A DNA stretch of 55,605 nt, taken from positions 74,752 to 130,356 of the forward strand of contig JAHJHG010000006.1 in NCBI GenBank assembly GCA_018823885.1, in the 5' to 3' direction. The notes under the pieces are model-generated. The model was given only the letters and a program-made list of their open reading frames with translations, was not told the origin of the DNA and ran no database searches. This DNA comes from Patescibacteria group bacterium. GTDB taxonomy: Bacteria > Patescibacteriota > Microgenomatia > UBA8517. Below, one piece after another: positions 14,563 through 22,663 of this stretch; the stretch's first letter is position 1, and every line of letters starts with the position of its first letter. Position numbers and translations under genes: made by a program.

Positions 14563-17151
14563 TTAACATTCTGAATGACCACAGGCATAACACTTAGAGC
14601 AACCTTCCTCAAAAACTAGGGCGCTTGCTCCACACGAAGGGCAGAGGTCTCCGGGAATTTCAAATGATGACACTGAAATCTGTTTGGTTGCTTCCTCTAA
14701 ATTTAAAGAATCCTTCGAAAAAGTCGGGACCGACGTGGGGTCATTTGTGTCCGCATGGCGGACTTGCTCTGTTTGCACAGAAGCATTCGCCACCAGGTTA
14801 GTCCCGACTTCCCCATTAGAATCTTTGGCAACGACATGATTTCCGTTGCCGTTTATCTTAAAACCAAAATGAGATGACAAGGCTACTGCAATGGCGTCTG
14901 GCAAAGAGCGTATCTTCTTTGGTCCGAACCCTACAGACCTCCTGCCACCTATTCCAGAAAGCTGAAAGGCTACCTCTTCTGCTCTCTCCCTCGGACTTGA
15001 AGCTCCCCTCAGCCTTAGCGCTGTGGAAATTGTACGCCCCAATGCTTCTGCCATCGCCGCCACATCAGTGCCCGCCTTGCCAACATTAATAAACACCTCC
15101 AACGGATCTCTTTTTTCGTTTTCGTTTATCGTCACAAAAGCTGTTCCTACTGGTGTTTTCAATTTATAGGTGGCACCAATAACCTTAAACGGTCTCACCT
15201 GCATTGATCCATCTATTTCCAATTCTTTTTTACCAATGACGTCTTTTGTTCCCATGTTTAGTACCTGTGTACCTTTACAGCCATCTCTAAAAACAGTAAT
15301 TCCCTTACAATTAAACTCCCAAGCCAAAAGATAAGCTTCTTTGATGTCCTTAACTGCTATCTTACTTCGCATATTTATTGTTTTACTCACAGCATTTTCT
15401 GTGTACTTTTGAAAAGCAGCTTGCATCTTTATATGCCAATCGTGGTGAATTTCGTGCGCTGTACCAAATATCCCTCTTACCTCTTCCGGAACCTCTTTTA
15501 TTTTTCTTACTGTTCCTCGTTCGGCCACTTTCTGCTTTATATCTTCTGACCAAAATCCTCGTTCCTTTGCTAATGCCTCGAATCTCGGATTTATAAAAGT
15601 AAGGGTTCTATCTAAATGTTTGTCTTTAACTATGTGTCGAAAAGCTATGGCGAAAAGCGGCTCAATTCCACTTGAAGCTCCGGCGATTATCGATATTGTC
15701 CCAGTGGGGGCAATTGTGGTTACCGTAGAATTTCTTCTAGGTTTCTCATTTTTATATATACTCACAGGCCAAAGAGGAAATGGACCACGCTCTTTGGCAA
15801 TCTCCTGAGAAGCACTTACAGCTTCCTCTTGTATTGTCTTCATTACCTTCTCCCCCAGCTTTACTGCTTCATCGCTGTCATAGGGAATACCTAAATCAAT
15901 AAGCATATCCGCCCAACCTCCAACTCCCAATCCAATTCTCCTAATTCCAAGCACCGTGCGTCTTATTTCCTCAAGCGGCAAGGGGTTTACTTCAATAATG
16001 CTATCTAAAAATCGAACGGCGATTCTTGTTGTGTTTTTTAGCTTTTCCCAATTAATAATTTTTTCTCCATTCTCCTCTTTAATAAAATAAGTCAAGAAAA
16101 TACTTCCCAGGTTGCAAGCATCGAATGGGTAAAGTTCTTGTTCTCCACAAGGATTGGTGGCTTCAATTGGCCCCATTGATGGAACAGGATTTGAAGACTC
16201 TCTGTTTCTTCTATCAATAAAGACAAGACCAGGATCTCCAGTTTTCCACGCGCTATCTGCAATCTCATTAAATACTTTTCTTGCTAATAGCGAACTTGCC
16301 TTCTTCTTTGTATTTGGATCAATAAGATCATATTTTTTATTCTTTTTGTAGGCCTCCATAAATTTATCAGTTATGGCGACAGAAATATTGAAATTGGTAA
16401 GGCCACCCTCCTCTTTGCAATGAATAAAGTCTAAAATGTCTGGGTGATCTACTCTTAGAATCCCCATATTGGCGCCGCGCCTTTTCCCCCCCTGTTTAAC
16501 CTCGTTAGTGGCCGCGTCAAAAATCCTCATAAAGGAAATGGGGCCTGAGGCAACTCCGCCACTTCTTTTTACCATTGAGCCTTGGGGCCTGAGGCGATTG
16601 AATGAAAATCCTGTTCCTCCCCCACTTTGATGAATTAATGCTTGATTTTTTATAGACTCAAATATTCCCCTAATAGAATCTTCGACAGGTAAAACAAAGC
16701 ATCCAGAGTATTGCAAATTATTATCTGTTCCGGCATTCATTAAGGTTGGAGAGTTGGGGAGAAAAACGTGTTCAGTAAAAAGTTTATAATATTCTTTTGC
16801 TTGAATTTTAACTTCTTTTCTGTTCCTACCCCAAAGAGCCTCCGCTGAAGCAGCCTCCCAAGACACTCTCCAACACATATCTTCCGGTGTTTCAATTATC
16901 TTCCCCTTTGCGTCTTTCATTAAATAGCGTTCTCCTAGCACCTTCGAAGCTTGCTCGCTCCATTCCCCTTTGGAAAGTCCCTTGGGTAAAGGGGGCATTT
17001 TCCCTATTTTTGTTTTAATTCGCTCGTTTATCTCGCTAAGTGAGGGGAATTCCAGGTTATCAAGCGACAGTTTTTGTTCTCCGTTTGTACGCGAAGAGGT
17101 TTTTCTCTTTTTGGAGGGATTTTTAATAACTCTTTTTTTTGTTTTTGGCAT
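14563..17151 (-). CDS. nrdJ: Adenosylcobalamin-dependent ribonucleotide reductase (class II, NrdJ)
   Basis: Reduces ribonucleotides to deoxyribonucleotides using a B12-derived radical. The 862-residue protein has the substrate-site cysteine in QYSGCFVLPVEDS, finger-loop residues in NPCGEQELYPFDACNLGS, and the phosphate-binding TTIAPTGTISIIAGASSG. The C-terminal tail ends in CPSCGA and CSKCYACGHSEC, a zinc ribbon with the redox cysteines that re-reduce the active site. It starts 5 bases after nrdR and is followed by the adenosyltransferase. No class I or III reductase is seen in the window. Confidence 0.96.
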   Translation of the reverse strand: MPKTKKRVIKNPSKKRKTSSRTNGEQKLSLDNLEFPSLSEINERIKTKIGKMPPLPKGLSKGEWSEQASKVLGERYLMKDAKGKIIETPEDMCWRVSWEAASAEALWGRNRKEVKIQAKEYYKLFTEHVFLPNSPTLMNAGTDNNLQYSGCFVLPVEDSIRGIFESIKNQALIHQSGGGTGFSFNRLRPQGSMVKRSGGVASGPISFMRIFDAATNEVKQGGKRRGANMGILRVDHPDILDFIHCKEEGGLTNFNISVAITDKFMEAYKKNKKYDLIDPNTKKKASSLLARKVFNEIADSAWKTGDPGLVFIDRRNRESSNPVPSMGPIEATNPCGEQELYPFDACNLGSIFLTYFIKEENGEKIINWEKLKNTTRIAVRFLDSIIEVNPLPLEEIRRTVLGIRRIGLGVGGWADMLIDLGIPYDSDEAVKLGEKVMKTIQEEAVSASQEIAKERGPFPLWPVSIYKNEKPRRNSTVTTIAPTGTISIIAGASSGIEPLFAIAFRHIVKDKHLDRTLTFINPRFEALAKERGFWSEDIKQKVAERGTVRKIKEVPEEVRGIFGTAHEIHHDWHIKMQAAFQKYTENAVSKTINMRSKIAVKDIKEAYLLAWEFNCKGITVFRDGCKGTQVLNMGTKDVIGKKELEIDGSMQVRPFKVIGATYKLKTPVGTAFVTINENEKRDPLEVFINVGKAGTDVAAMAEALGRTISTALRLRGASSPRERAEEVAFQLSGIGGRRSVGFGPKKIRSLPDAIAVALSSHFGFKINGNGNHVVAKDSNGEVGTNLVANASVQTEQVRHADTNDPTSVPTFSKDSLNLEEATKQISVSSFEIPGDLCPSCGASALVFEEGCSKCYACGHSEC

Positions 17152-17156
17152 ATATG

Positions 17157-17603
17157 TTAGTGATTCTTTTCAATCGCTTTTTCGAAATCTTTCAGGTCAG
17201 CAAACTCCAAATACACACTGGCAAATCTCAACCAGGCTATTCTGTCAATTTTTTTAAGTCTTTTCAATACCGCATTTCCTATTACTCTCGAACCAACTTC
17301 TTCTTTTTCTTGCCTTAACATTTCCCTTTCAATTTGATCTACTATGTCGTCCACCAAATCAAGTGAAATTGGTCTTTTTTCAATTGCCCTCAAAATTCCC
17401 CTTTTGATTTTTTCTCTGTCAAAAGGCTCGCGTTTTCCGTCCTTCTTAATAACCCAAAGGACCTGCCCTCTTACTTTCTCGTATGTCGTAAAACGCTTGT
17501 GACATTTGCCACATTCACGCCTTCTTCTAACTGCTTGTCCTTCATCAACAACTCTTGATTCAAGAACCTGATTATCATCGCTGGCACAAAAAGGGCATTT
17601 CAT
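17157..17603 (-). CDS. nrdR: Transcriptional repressor NrdR
   Basis: NrdR represses ribonucleotide reductase genes when dATP is abundant. The 148-residue protein starts MKCPFCASDDNQVLESR and has a zinc ribbon (CPFC...CGKCHKRFTTYE) followed by the ATP-cone (VIKKDGKREPFDREKIKRGI). I take the ATG at 17603; the frame runs open to 17621, but those six residues are not family-like. It is first in an operon with nrdJ. A palindrome between its -35 and -10 may be its own operator. Confidence 0.95.
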   Translation of the reverse strand: MKCPFCASDDNQVLESRVVDEGQAVRRRRECGKCHKRFTTYEKVRGQVLWVIKKDGKREPFDREKIKRGILRAIEKRPISLDLVDDIVDQIEREMLRQEKEEVGSRVIGNAVLKRLKKIDRIAWLRFASVYLEFADLKDFEKAIEKNH

Positions 17604-17640
17604 ATATGAAAAATAAATCACTATCCTTAGAGCACCAAAA

Positions 17641-17669
17641 ATAATCTAACACTAGATGTGTATTGTCAA
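17641..17669 (-). promoter_or_regulatory. nrdR-nrdJ promoter with possible NrdR box
   Basis: On the minus strand TTGACA (17669-17664) and GATTAT (17646-17641) are separated by 17 bases. The spacer holds the inverted repeat ACAC-TAGAT-GTGT (17649-17661), in the position of a repressor operator and similar to the AT-rich palindromic NrdR boxes. The classical second box about 31 bp away is not clear. Confidence 0.5.
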
Positions 17670-17836
17670 CTAGTAACATCTATGTCATTAAACATCACTT
17701 CAGGCATTACCCGAACCTAGTTTTTTGCAACCAATATTTAACAAAATTATTAAGTGGAATTATTTGAAGAGAAAAATACAGCAATTCAAGAATGTGTCAA
17801 AAATTCGCGTTTACATTTTCCACTCAAAACGAGGAG

Positions 17837-18466
17837 TTACTCCGACTCGAAGGGGTTTTCGACAACAGGCAATCCTTTTCCCTGCAAGGCATTTCTTGTT
17901 TTGTTATATGTCTCTTTGGAATAATCTTGTACTCTTCCAATCCCTGGTTTTGCATCTTCCGGAGCGATCGTTAATATCTCGTCTATCATTTGTCTGTGTT
18001 TAAGAGAAGCCTTTGAAAGAATGGTCAAAAACTCAGAAGTGTCTAGACCATTTTGTCGATTCTCTTGTTCAATCGCACAAGCTTTCTCTAAATATTTTTC
18101 TGCTTTTGTTAAGGTCGAAAAGGCAATCTCAGATTTATCTTTCTCAAATAAGGTCTTGCTCATAGCAAGCCTTTTATCCGCAAAAAGAAGCTCTAGCTCT
18201 GCTTTCCTGCTTGGATTAGTCGTTAACAATAGCCACAATCTATCTCTAAAAGCTTTTATTGGCCAAAAAGGACTGTCGGGGGATATTCTTCCAGGATAAG
18301 GAAGCATATAATCAATTTCTGCGGCTTCACCTTCTTGCCCCTCTTCTTGAATTTCGGTTTCTTGGGAAAAAACATATTTGACAGACGCTGTTCTAAGAAC
18401 TGAAGTAAATAGAATTGCAAAAGCAAAAACTAAAGTTGAGACAACTATCAATATTCGCCTATACAT
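17837..18466 (-). CDS. DUF5667 domain secreted/membrane-anchored protein
   Basis: A 209-residue protein with an N-terminal signal anchor (about residues 5-28) and an extracytoplasmic DUF5667-type domain: DYMLPYPGRISPDSPFWPIK followed by AFRDRLWLLL and ELLFADKRLAMSKTLFEKDK. The rest is helical. Members are common in CPR bacteria and have no known function. The 215 bases between this gene's stop and nrdR hold the nrdR promoter and nothing else recognisable. Confidence 0.78.
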   Translation of the reverse strand: MYRRILIVVSTLVFAFAILFTSVLRTASVKYVFSQETEIQEEGQEGEAAEIDYMLPYPGRISPDSPFWPIKAFRDRLWLLLTTNPSRKAELELLFADKRLAMSKTLFEKDKSEIAFSTLTKAEKYLEKACAIEQENRQNGLDTSEFLTILSKASLKHRQMIDEILTIAPEDAKPGIGRVQDYSKETYNKTRNALQGKGLPVVENPFESE

Positions 18467-18539
18467 CTAAGTAAAACTATCCTAAATCCACAGTAAATAA
18501 AAGTCAAGTTATTGGCATAAGATTGATTAAATGAAAAGA

Positions 18540-19187
18540 TTACCTAAACAATATTATTGGCCATTGCCAAAGAATATGGAGAAGAATGGACGAGAAGACA
18601 TTTCGTGTTCTTGCGAAAACAAATGCTGACCCAACACCGAAAAGAGCGGTTAGGAAGAGATAAACCAAGGAAGAAATCAAAGATAGTTTCCAAACAAATA
18701 TTACTACTGGAACATGAACCAATGCCCAAACAACGCTTGTTGTAATATTAGCTAACCATTCGTTATTAAGAGCGCCCCAAACTCTATTGAATAAATATCC
18801 CCGAAAAGACACCTCTTCGGAAAAGGCAGTAACAAAGGAAATTCCCAAAGAAGCAAGAAGCGCTTTCTCCCCAATATTGGCTGTAAATTCAAAGCCACCA
18901 TATTTTACGAAATTAATAATAATGGCCTCTATTGCAAATACTGCTCCCAGCGCTAAAGTAAAGTAAATCGCCGGAAATAATTTCTTGATTGTTATCCCTA
19001 CAGAAGATAAATTTCCACCTTCCTTTTTGACCAAATAAATGACCGGAAGCAACCAGACTATTGGTTTTATTATCAATTCCTCAATTTCTTCTGGGAGTTT
19101 GAAAAGAAGGCGATAAAAACCCCAAACAACTAAAAGATAAGCAGCCAATATTGTGGCGTGTTTTATGGCAGCTTCCTTTTTAGGCAT
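18540..19187 (-). CDS. CPBP-family intramembrane glutamic protease
   Basis: A 215-residue polytopic membrane protein with about six hydrophobic segments. It carries the family motifs FSEEVSFRGYLF (EEXXXR) and WALVHVP, with a final HILWQWP segment holding a further conserved histidine. CPBP/Abi proteins are intramembrane proteases related to Rce1; in bacteria they act in bacteriocin immunity or surface-protein processing. It starts 9 bases after the HEPN-like gene and is the third gene of a small operon. Confidence 0.85.
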   Translation of the reverse strand: MPKKEAAIKHATILAAYLLVVWGFYRLLFKLPEEIEELIIKPIVWLLPVIYLVKKEGGNLSSVGITIKKLFPAIYFTLALGAVFAIEAIIINFVKYGGFEFTANIGEKALLASLGISFVTAFSEEVSFRGYLFNRVWGALNNEWLANITTSVVWALVHVPVVIFVWKLSLISSLVYLFLTALFGVGSAFVFARTRNVFSSILLHILWQWPIILFR

Positions 19188-19196
19188 AATTAAAAA

Positions 19197-19697
19197 TTAA
19201 CTATTAGTCAATTCTATCTTGCAATCTTTAAACGTGGTATCTATTGTTTCTATTATCAAATCTACCTTCGTTTTTGCTTGATCAAAATCTATTGCGTTTC
19301 TTTCGTTGGGAAACCAGTGAAAAAGTAAATTTCTACATACCTTCCAAGTGTTCCACATTTTATCGGCCAAGTCCTTCCCTCCACAAAACTGAACAATCTT
19401 GTCATAAACACTTTCTTTGGCTCTTAAACGCCTTTCCAAAGACGGGTTAAGAGCCTTCCCTACCCTAAAGCGCTTACCATAGTAATCTTCTTCGCTTATA
19501 AAACCTCTTTCCAAAAAAACAAGCTTCAGGAATCCTTCGTATGCTTTTGCTGCAGGAAAGACTATAAATGAATAGTCATGAAATTTCTCGTCCCACAAAC
19601 TTACTTTTTCAAGCAATAAAGTGGCTTCCCGGAGAAGTCCCTGAAGGTCCTTCCCTAAATATTCCCACCAATTTTTTTTCTCAAGAGAAAAATCCAT
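19197..19697 (-). CDS. HEPN-domain-like protein (RNase LS/RnlA-related?)
   Basis: A 166-residue helical protein. FPAAKAYEGFLKLVFLERGF and the C-terminal CRNLLFHW, an R-N-X3-H form of the HEPN R-X4-6-H motif, suggest a HEPN nuclease fold resembling the RNase LS/RnlA C-terminal domain. HEPN proteins are often toxin RNases, but no antitoxin or nucleotidyltransferase partner is adjacent. The ATG at 19697 avoids overlap with the upstream gene; a TTG at 19715 is possible. Confidence 0.62.
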   Translation of the reverse strand: MDFSLEKKNWWEYLGKDLQGLLREATLLLEKVSLWDEKFHDYSFIVFPAAKAYEGFLKLVFLERGFISEEDYYGKRFRVGKALNPSLERRLRAKESVYDKIVQFCGGKDLADKMWNTWKVCRNLLFHWFPNERNAIDFDQAKTKVDLIIETIDTTFKDCKIELTNS

Positions 19698-19704
19698 AGG
19701 CTGC

Positions 19705-20283
19705 TTAAAGACCAAGTGTTAGTGAAATTACTGTCTTCGACTCTTCAACTGTAACGCCGATAAACCCACTCACGTCATTTTTTTCGAATGCAAAAGTTGT
19801 CGAATCATCTGTCTTGGAAGTAAAACTCAATGTCCACCCAGCGTCTTCAAGTTCGCTTTCGTAAAAATTACTAATCTTACTGACAGAATCTTTTGTCTCC
19901 CAAACAAGAGAAAGGCCATCTGTGTCATCACCTTTTGCCACCCAAGAACTAGCTAGTTTTGCATCTGGATAAATCGGAAAATCTGATGGAAAATTATCAG
20001 GCAACCTTCCCTCTTCTTCAAAAGAAAACTCCCCTTCCTCTGTTGTAATTGTTACCTTTTCTCCATCCTTATCAACATCAACAGCTCCTCCTGTTAGTCT
20101 GGAAAAAATATTTCCTACAACCAAATCTTTTGCTTTCCTGTAAAAAATGCCTCCCAGTATCACTGCTACCACTATTATTGCCGCTAGTATCACCAAAATC
20201 GGCGCTTTTTTATTAGATCCGCGCTTTTCTTTTTTCTCTTCTTTTTCCTTTGTTTTTTCTTTTTTCTCTTCTTTTTCTTCCAC
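19705..20283 (-). CDS. Membrane-anchored protein with a lysine/glutamate-rich N-terminus
   Basis: A 192-residue protein. The first 25 residues are almost only Lys and Glu repeats (KEEKKEK-like), followed by a transmembrane segment (about 28-46) and an extracytoplasmic domain beginning LPDNFPSDFPIYPDAKLASS. That motif and the following WETKDS...FYESELEDAGW occur in small bacterial surface proteins of unknown function. It starts with GTG behind a strong GGGAGGTGA ribosome site and leads an operon with the HEPN-like and CPBP genes. Confidence 0.72.
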   Translation of the reverse strand: MEEKEEKKEKTKEKEEKKEKRGSNKKAPILVILAAIIVVAVILGGIFYRKAKDLVVGNIFSRLTGGAVDVDKDGEKVTITTEEGEFSFEEEGRLPDNFPSDFPIYPDAKLASSWVAKGDDTDGLSLVWETKDSVSKISNFYESELEDAGWTLSFTSKTDDSTTFAFEKNDVSGFIGVTVEESKTVISLTLGL

Positions 20284-20343
20284 TTACCGTCACCTCCCAC
20301 TAACTCAATCTTTTAAGTCTGTTTATAATTTAAGTATACTTTG

Positions 20344-20349
20344 TATAAT
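20344..20349 (+). promoter_or_regulatory. -10 box of the first class A PBP gene
   Basis: TTGTATAATACC carries TATAAT ending 14 bases before the ATG at 20363, which implies a leader of about six bases without a Shine-Dalgarno sequence. Confidence 0.55.
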
Positions 20350-20362
20350 ACCTGAAGATTAG

Positions 20363-22609
20363 ATGAAAAATAAAGAAAAGCCAACAATCAAGAAGTCCAT
20401 AAAGAAAAAGAAGTTTTTTCTAAAGATTAAGAAGTATTTCAAAAATGAGAAGTCGAGAAAAAAGTTTCTCTTTGTGTTTGTTGTCGGTACCGTTCTGCTC
20501 TGGCTTTTTTGGGGCATACCGCTCCCCACCAACCTTTCTTCTGAGCAATATCCTGTATCAACAAAACTTTTTGATCGAAATGGCAAGTTGATTTATGAAA
20601 TTTATACTGAAAAAAGGAGAACCCCTATCGACCTTGAGGATATCCCTGAACATGTAAAGTTGGCGACAATTTCCATAGAAGATAAAGATTTTTATAAACA
20701 TTACGGTTTTTCTCCAATTGGAATCACCAGGGCAGCCGTCAATATTGTTTTTAAAAGAAAGCTCCAAGGTGGATCAACTTTGACCCAACAACTAGTTAAA
20801 AATGCTTTATTAACACCGCACAGAACGATTAGAAGGAAGATTAGAGAATTTGTATTATCGATGATTGTTGAGGCTATTTACTCCAAAGACCAAATTCTAG
20901 AGATGTATTTCAATCAAATTCCATATGGTTCAACGGCATATGGGATAGAAGCGGCAACTGAACTGTATTTTGACAAAACGGTTAAAGACTTAAGTCTTGC
21001 AGAGGGAGCCTTATTGGCTGGAATAACCCAAGCACCAACCAGATACTCACCTTTTGGAGCGCACCCCGAACTCGCAAAAGGCAGACAAGAAACTGTGTTG
21101 CGACGAATGGTAGAAGACGGACACATAACCAGCGAAGAAGCTGACGAGGCAATGAAAGAAGAAATTATCTATGCTGAGCCTGAAAAACAACAAGCTACCC
21201 ATTTTGCTCTTTGGGTAAAAGAACAACTGGCCGAAAAATATGGCGATGCGGTGGTTGAACAAGGTGGCTTGCGCGTTACAACTACTCTTGATTTAGAACT
21301 TCAAGAATTTGCCGAAACCACGGTCGCCACGGAGGTTGCCAAGCTTGAAAGATATGATGTTGGAAATGGAGCCTCTCTCGTGACCAGACCCAAAAGTGGT
21401 GAGATACTGGCGATGGTTGGTTCTAAAGATTATTTTGCCGAAGACGAAGATGGAAAAGTAAACATTATCTTTGCCAATAGACAGCCAGGCTCATCCATTA
21501 AACCTCTCAACTATGCCTTAGCCTTCAGAGACGAAAGAATAACCCCTTCAACAGTTCTTGCAGATGTTCCTACTTGTTTTACCGTTGCCGGACAACCTCT
21601 CTATTGTCCAAGAAATTATGACGGAGAATTCCATGGTGCCGTTCAGGCACGTTTCGCCCTAGGGAGCTCTTTTAACCTCCCGGCCGTAAAAGTATTGGCA
21701 TTAAATGGACTTGATAACTTTGTTGAATTTGCTACTAATATGGGCATAACAACTTTTACCGACCCTTCAAACTATGGTCTCTCTTTGACACTGGGTGGAG
21801 GTGAAGTCAAACCTTATGACATGGCGGTTGCCTTTGGTGTTTTTGCTAACCAGGGAATAAAACAACCTTTGATTTCTATTCTAAAGGTAGAAGATTGGCG
21901 TGGAAAAGTTCTTGAAGAAACTAATATTGATGAGATTGAAGGAGACAGGGTTCTAGATCCTGACGTTTCTTTCCTGATCTCTCACATCCTGCATGACAAT
22001 AATGCTAGAACCCCCGCCTTTGGAGAAAGTTCATATCTTAACGTAGGAGGCCATCCAGAAGTGTCCGTAAAAACAGGAACGACAAATGATAGGCGTGATA
22101 ATTGGACCATTGGCTACACTTCCCATATTCTGGTTGTTACTTGGGTGGGAAACAATGATAACTCGCCTATGAGTGGCGCTGTTTCCGGAGTTTCGGGAGC
22201 ATCTCCTATTTGGAACAAGATTATTAGAGAGGCCCTTAGCAAAGCTGAAGATGGTTTTTATAATGAAGAAGAGCAAAGTCACGCCTGGCCACTGCAACCA
22301 AGTGGAGTTGTGGGAGCAACTGTTTGTTCAACAACTGGTGTATTGCCATCTGGACCCGAAGGAGACCTTGGTTGTCCCCCTCGTTTTGAATATTTCTTGT
22401 CTGGAAATATCCCTGAAGCTATTGAAGGAGGAAATCAAGATATACAAATCGACAAAACAACCGGGGCCTTGGCAAACCCGGACACCCCACCTGAAAACAT
22501 AGAAACTCAAAATCACCCAGTTATTTACGATCCCTTAGGAACCCTTATGTGTCTTGATTGTATTATTCCCGAAAAGGCAGTTACCGTAAGATATCCACTT
22601 TCCTTTTAA
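20363..22609 (+). CDS. Class A penicillin-binding protein (bifunctional PBP1a-like)
   Basis: Polymerises and cross-links peptidoglycan. A lysine-rich cytoplasmic tail and one transmembrane helix (about residues 33-50) precede a GT51 glycosyltransferase domain with the catalytic Glu in IEDKDFYKHYGF and GGSTLTQQLVKNALL. The transpeptidase domain has SXXK (PGSSIKPLNY, about residue 376), SXN (SSFNLPAVK) and KTG (VKTGTTNDRRDN, about 569). The C-terminus has two short cysteine-containing segments. The 748 residues are normal for the class. A second class A PBP follows directly. Confidence 0.95.
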   Translation: MKNKEKPTIKKSIKKKKFFLKIKKYFKNEKSRKKFLFVFVVGTVLLWLFWGIPLPTNLSSEQYPVSTKLFDRNGKLIYEIYTEKRRTPIDLEDIPEHVKLATISIEDKDFYKHYGFSPIGITRAAVNIVFKRKLQGGSTLTQQLVKNALLTPHRTIRRKIREFVLSMIVEAIYSKDQILEMYFNQIPYGSTAYGIEAATELYFDKTVKDLSLAEGALLAGITQAPTRYSPFGAHPELAKGRQETVLRRMVEDGHITSEEADEAMKEEIIYAEPEKQQATHFALWVKEQLAEKYGDAVVEQGGLRVTTTLDLELQEFAETTVATEVAKLERYDVGNGASLVTRPKSGEILAMVGSKDYFAEDEDGKVNIIFANRQPGSSIKPLNYALAFRDERITPSTVLADVPTCFTVAGQPLYCPRNYDGEFHGAVQARFALGSSFNLPAVKVLALNGLDNFVEFATNMGITTFTDPSNYGLSLTLGGGEVKPYDMAVAFGVFANQGIKQPLISILKVEDWRGKVLEETNIDEIEGDRVLDPDVSFLISHILHDNNARTPAFGESSYLNVGGHPEVSVKTGTTNDRRDNWTIGYTSHILVVTWVGNNDNSPMSGAVSGVSGASPIWNKIIREALSKAEDGFYNEEEQSHAWPLQPSGVVGATVCSTTGVLPSGPEGDLGCPPRFEYFLSGNIPEAIEGGNQDIQIDKTTGALANPDTPPENIETQNHPVIYDPLGTLMCLDCIIPEKAVTVRYPLSF

Positions 22610-22650
22610 AATAGGCCAAAGACCCCCTTTCGAGAAATGTCCCAAGCTGG

Positions 22651-22656
22651 TAAAAT
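22651..22656 (+). promoter_or_regulatory. Extended -10 box of the second class A PBP gene
   Basis: CTGGTAAAATATAGG: TGG-TAAAAT ends 8 bases before the GTG at 22664, so the message is probably leaderless with a GTG start. Confidence 0.65.
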
Positions 22657-22663
22657 ATAGGTT

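Noticed and set aside
17671-17700. Second NrdR box near the nrdR promoter
   Set aside because: AACATCTATGTCAT is only loosely similar to the first palindrome and I cannot support a paired-box arrangement.
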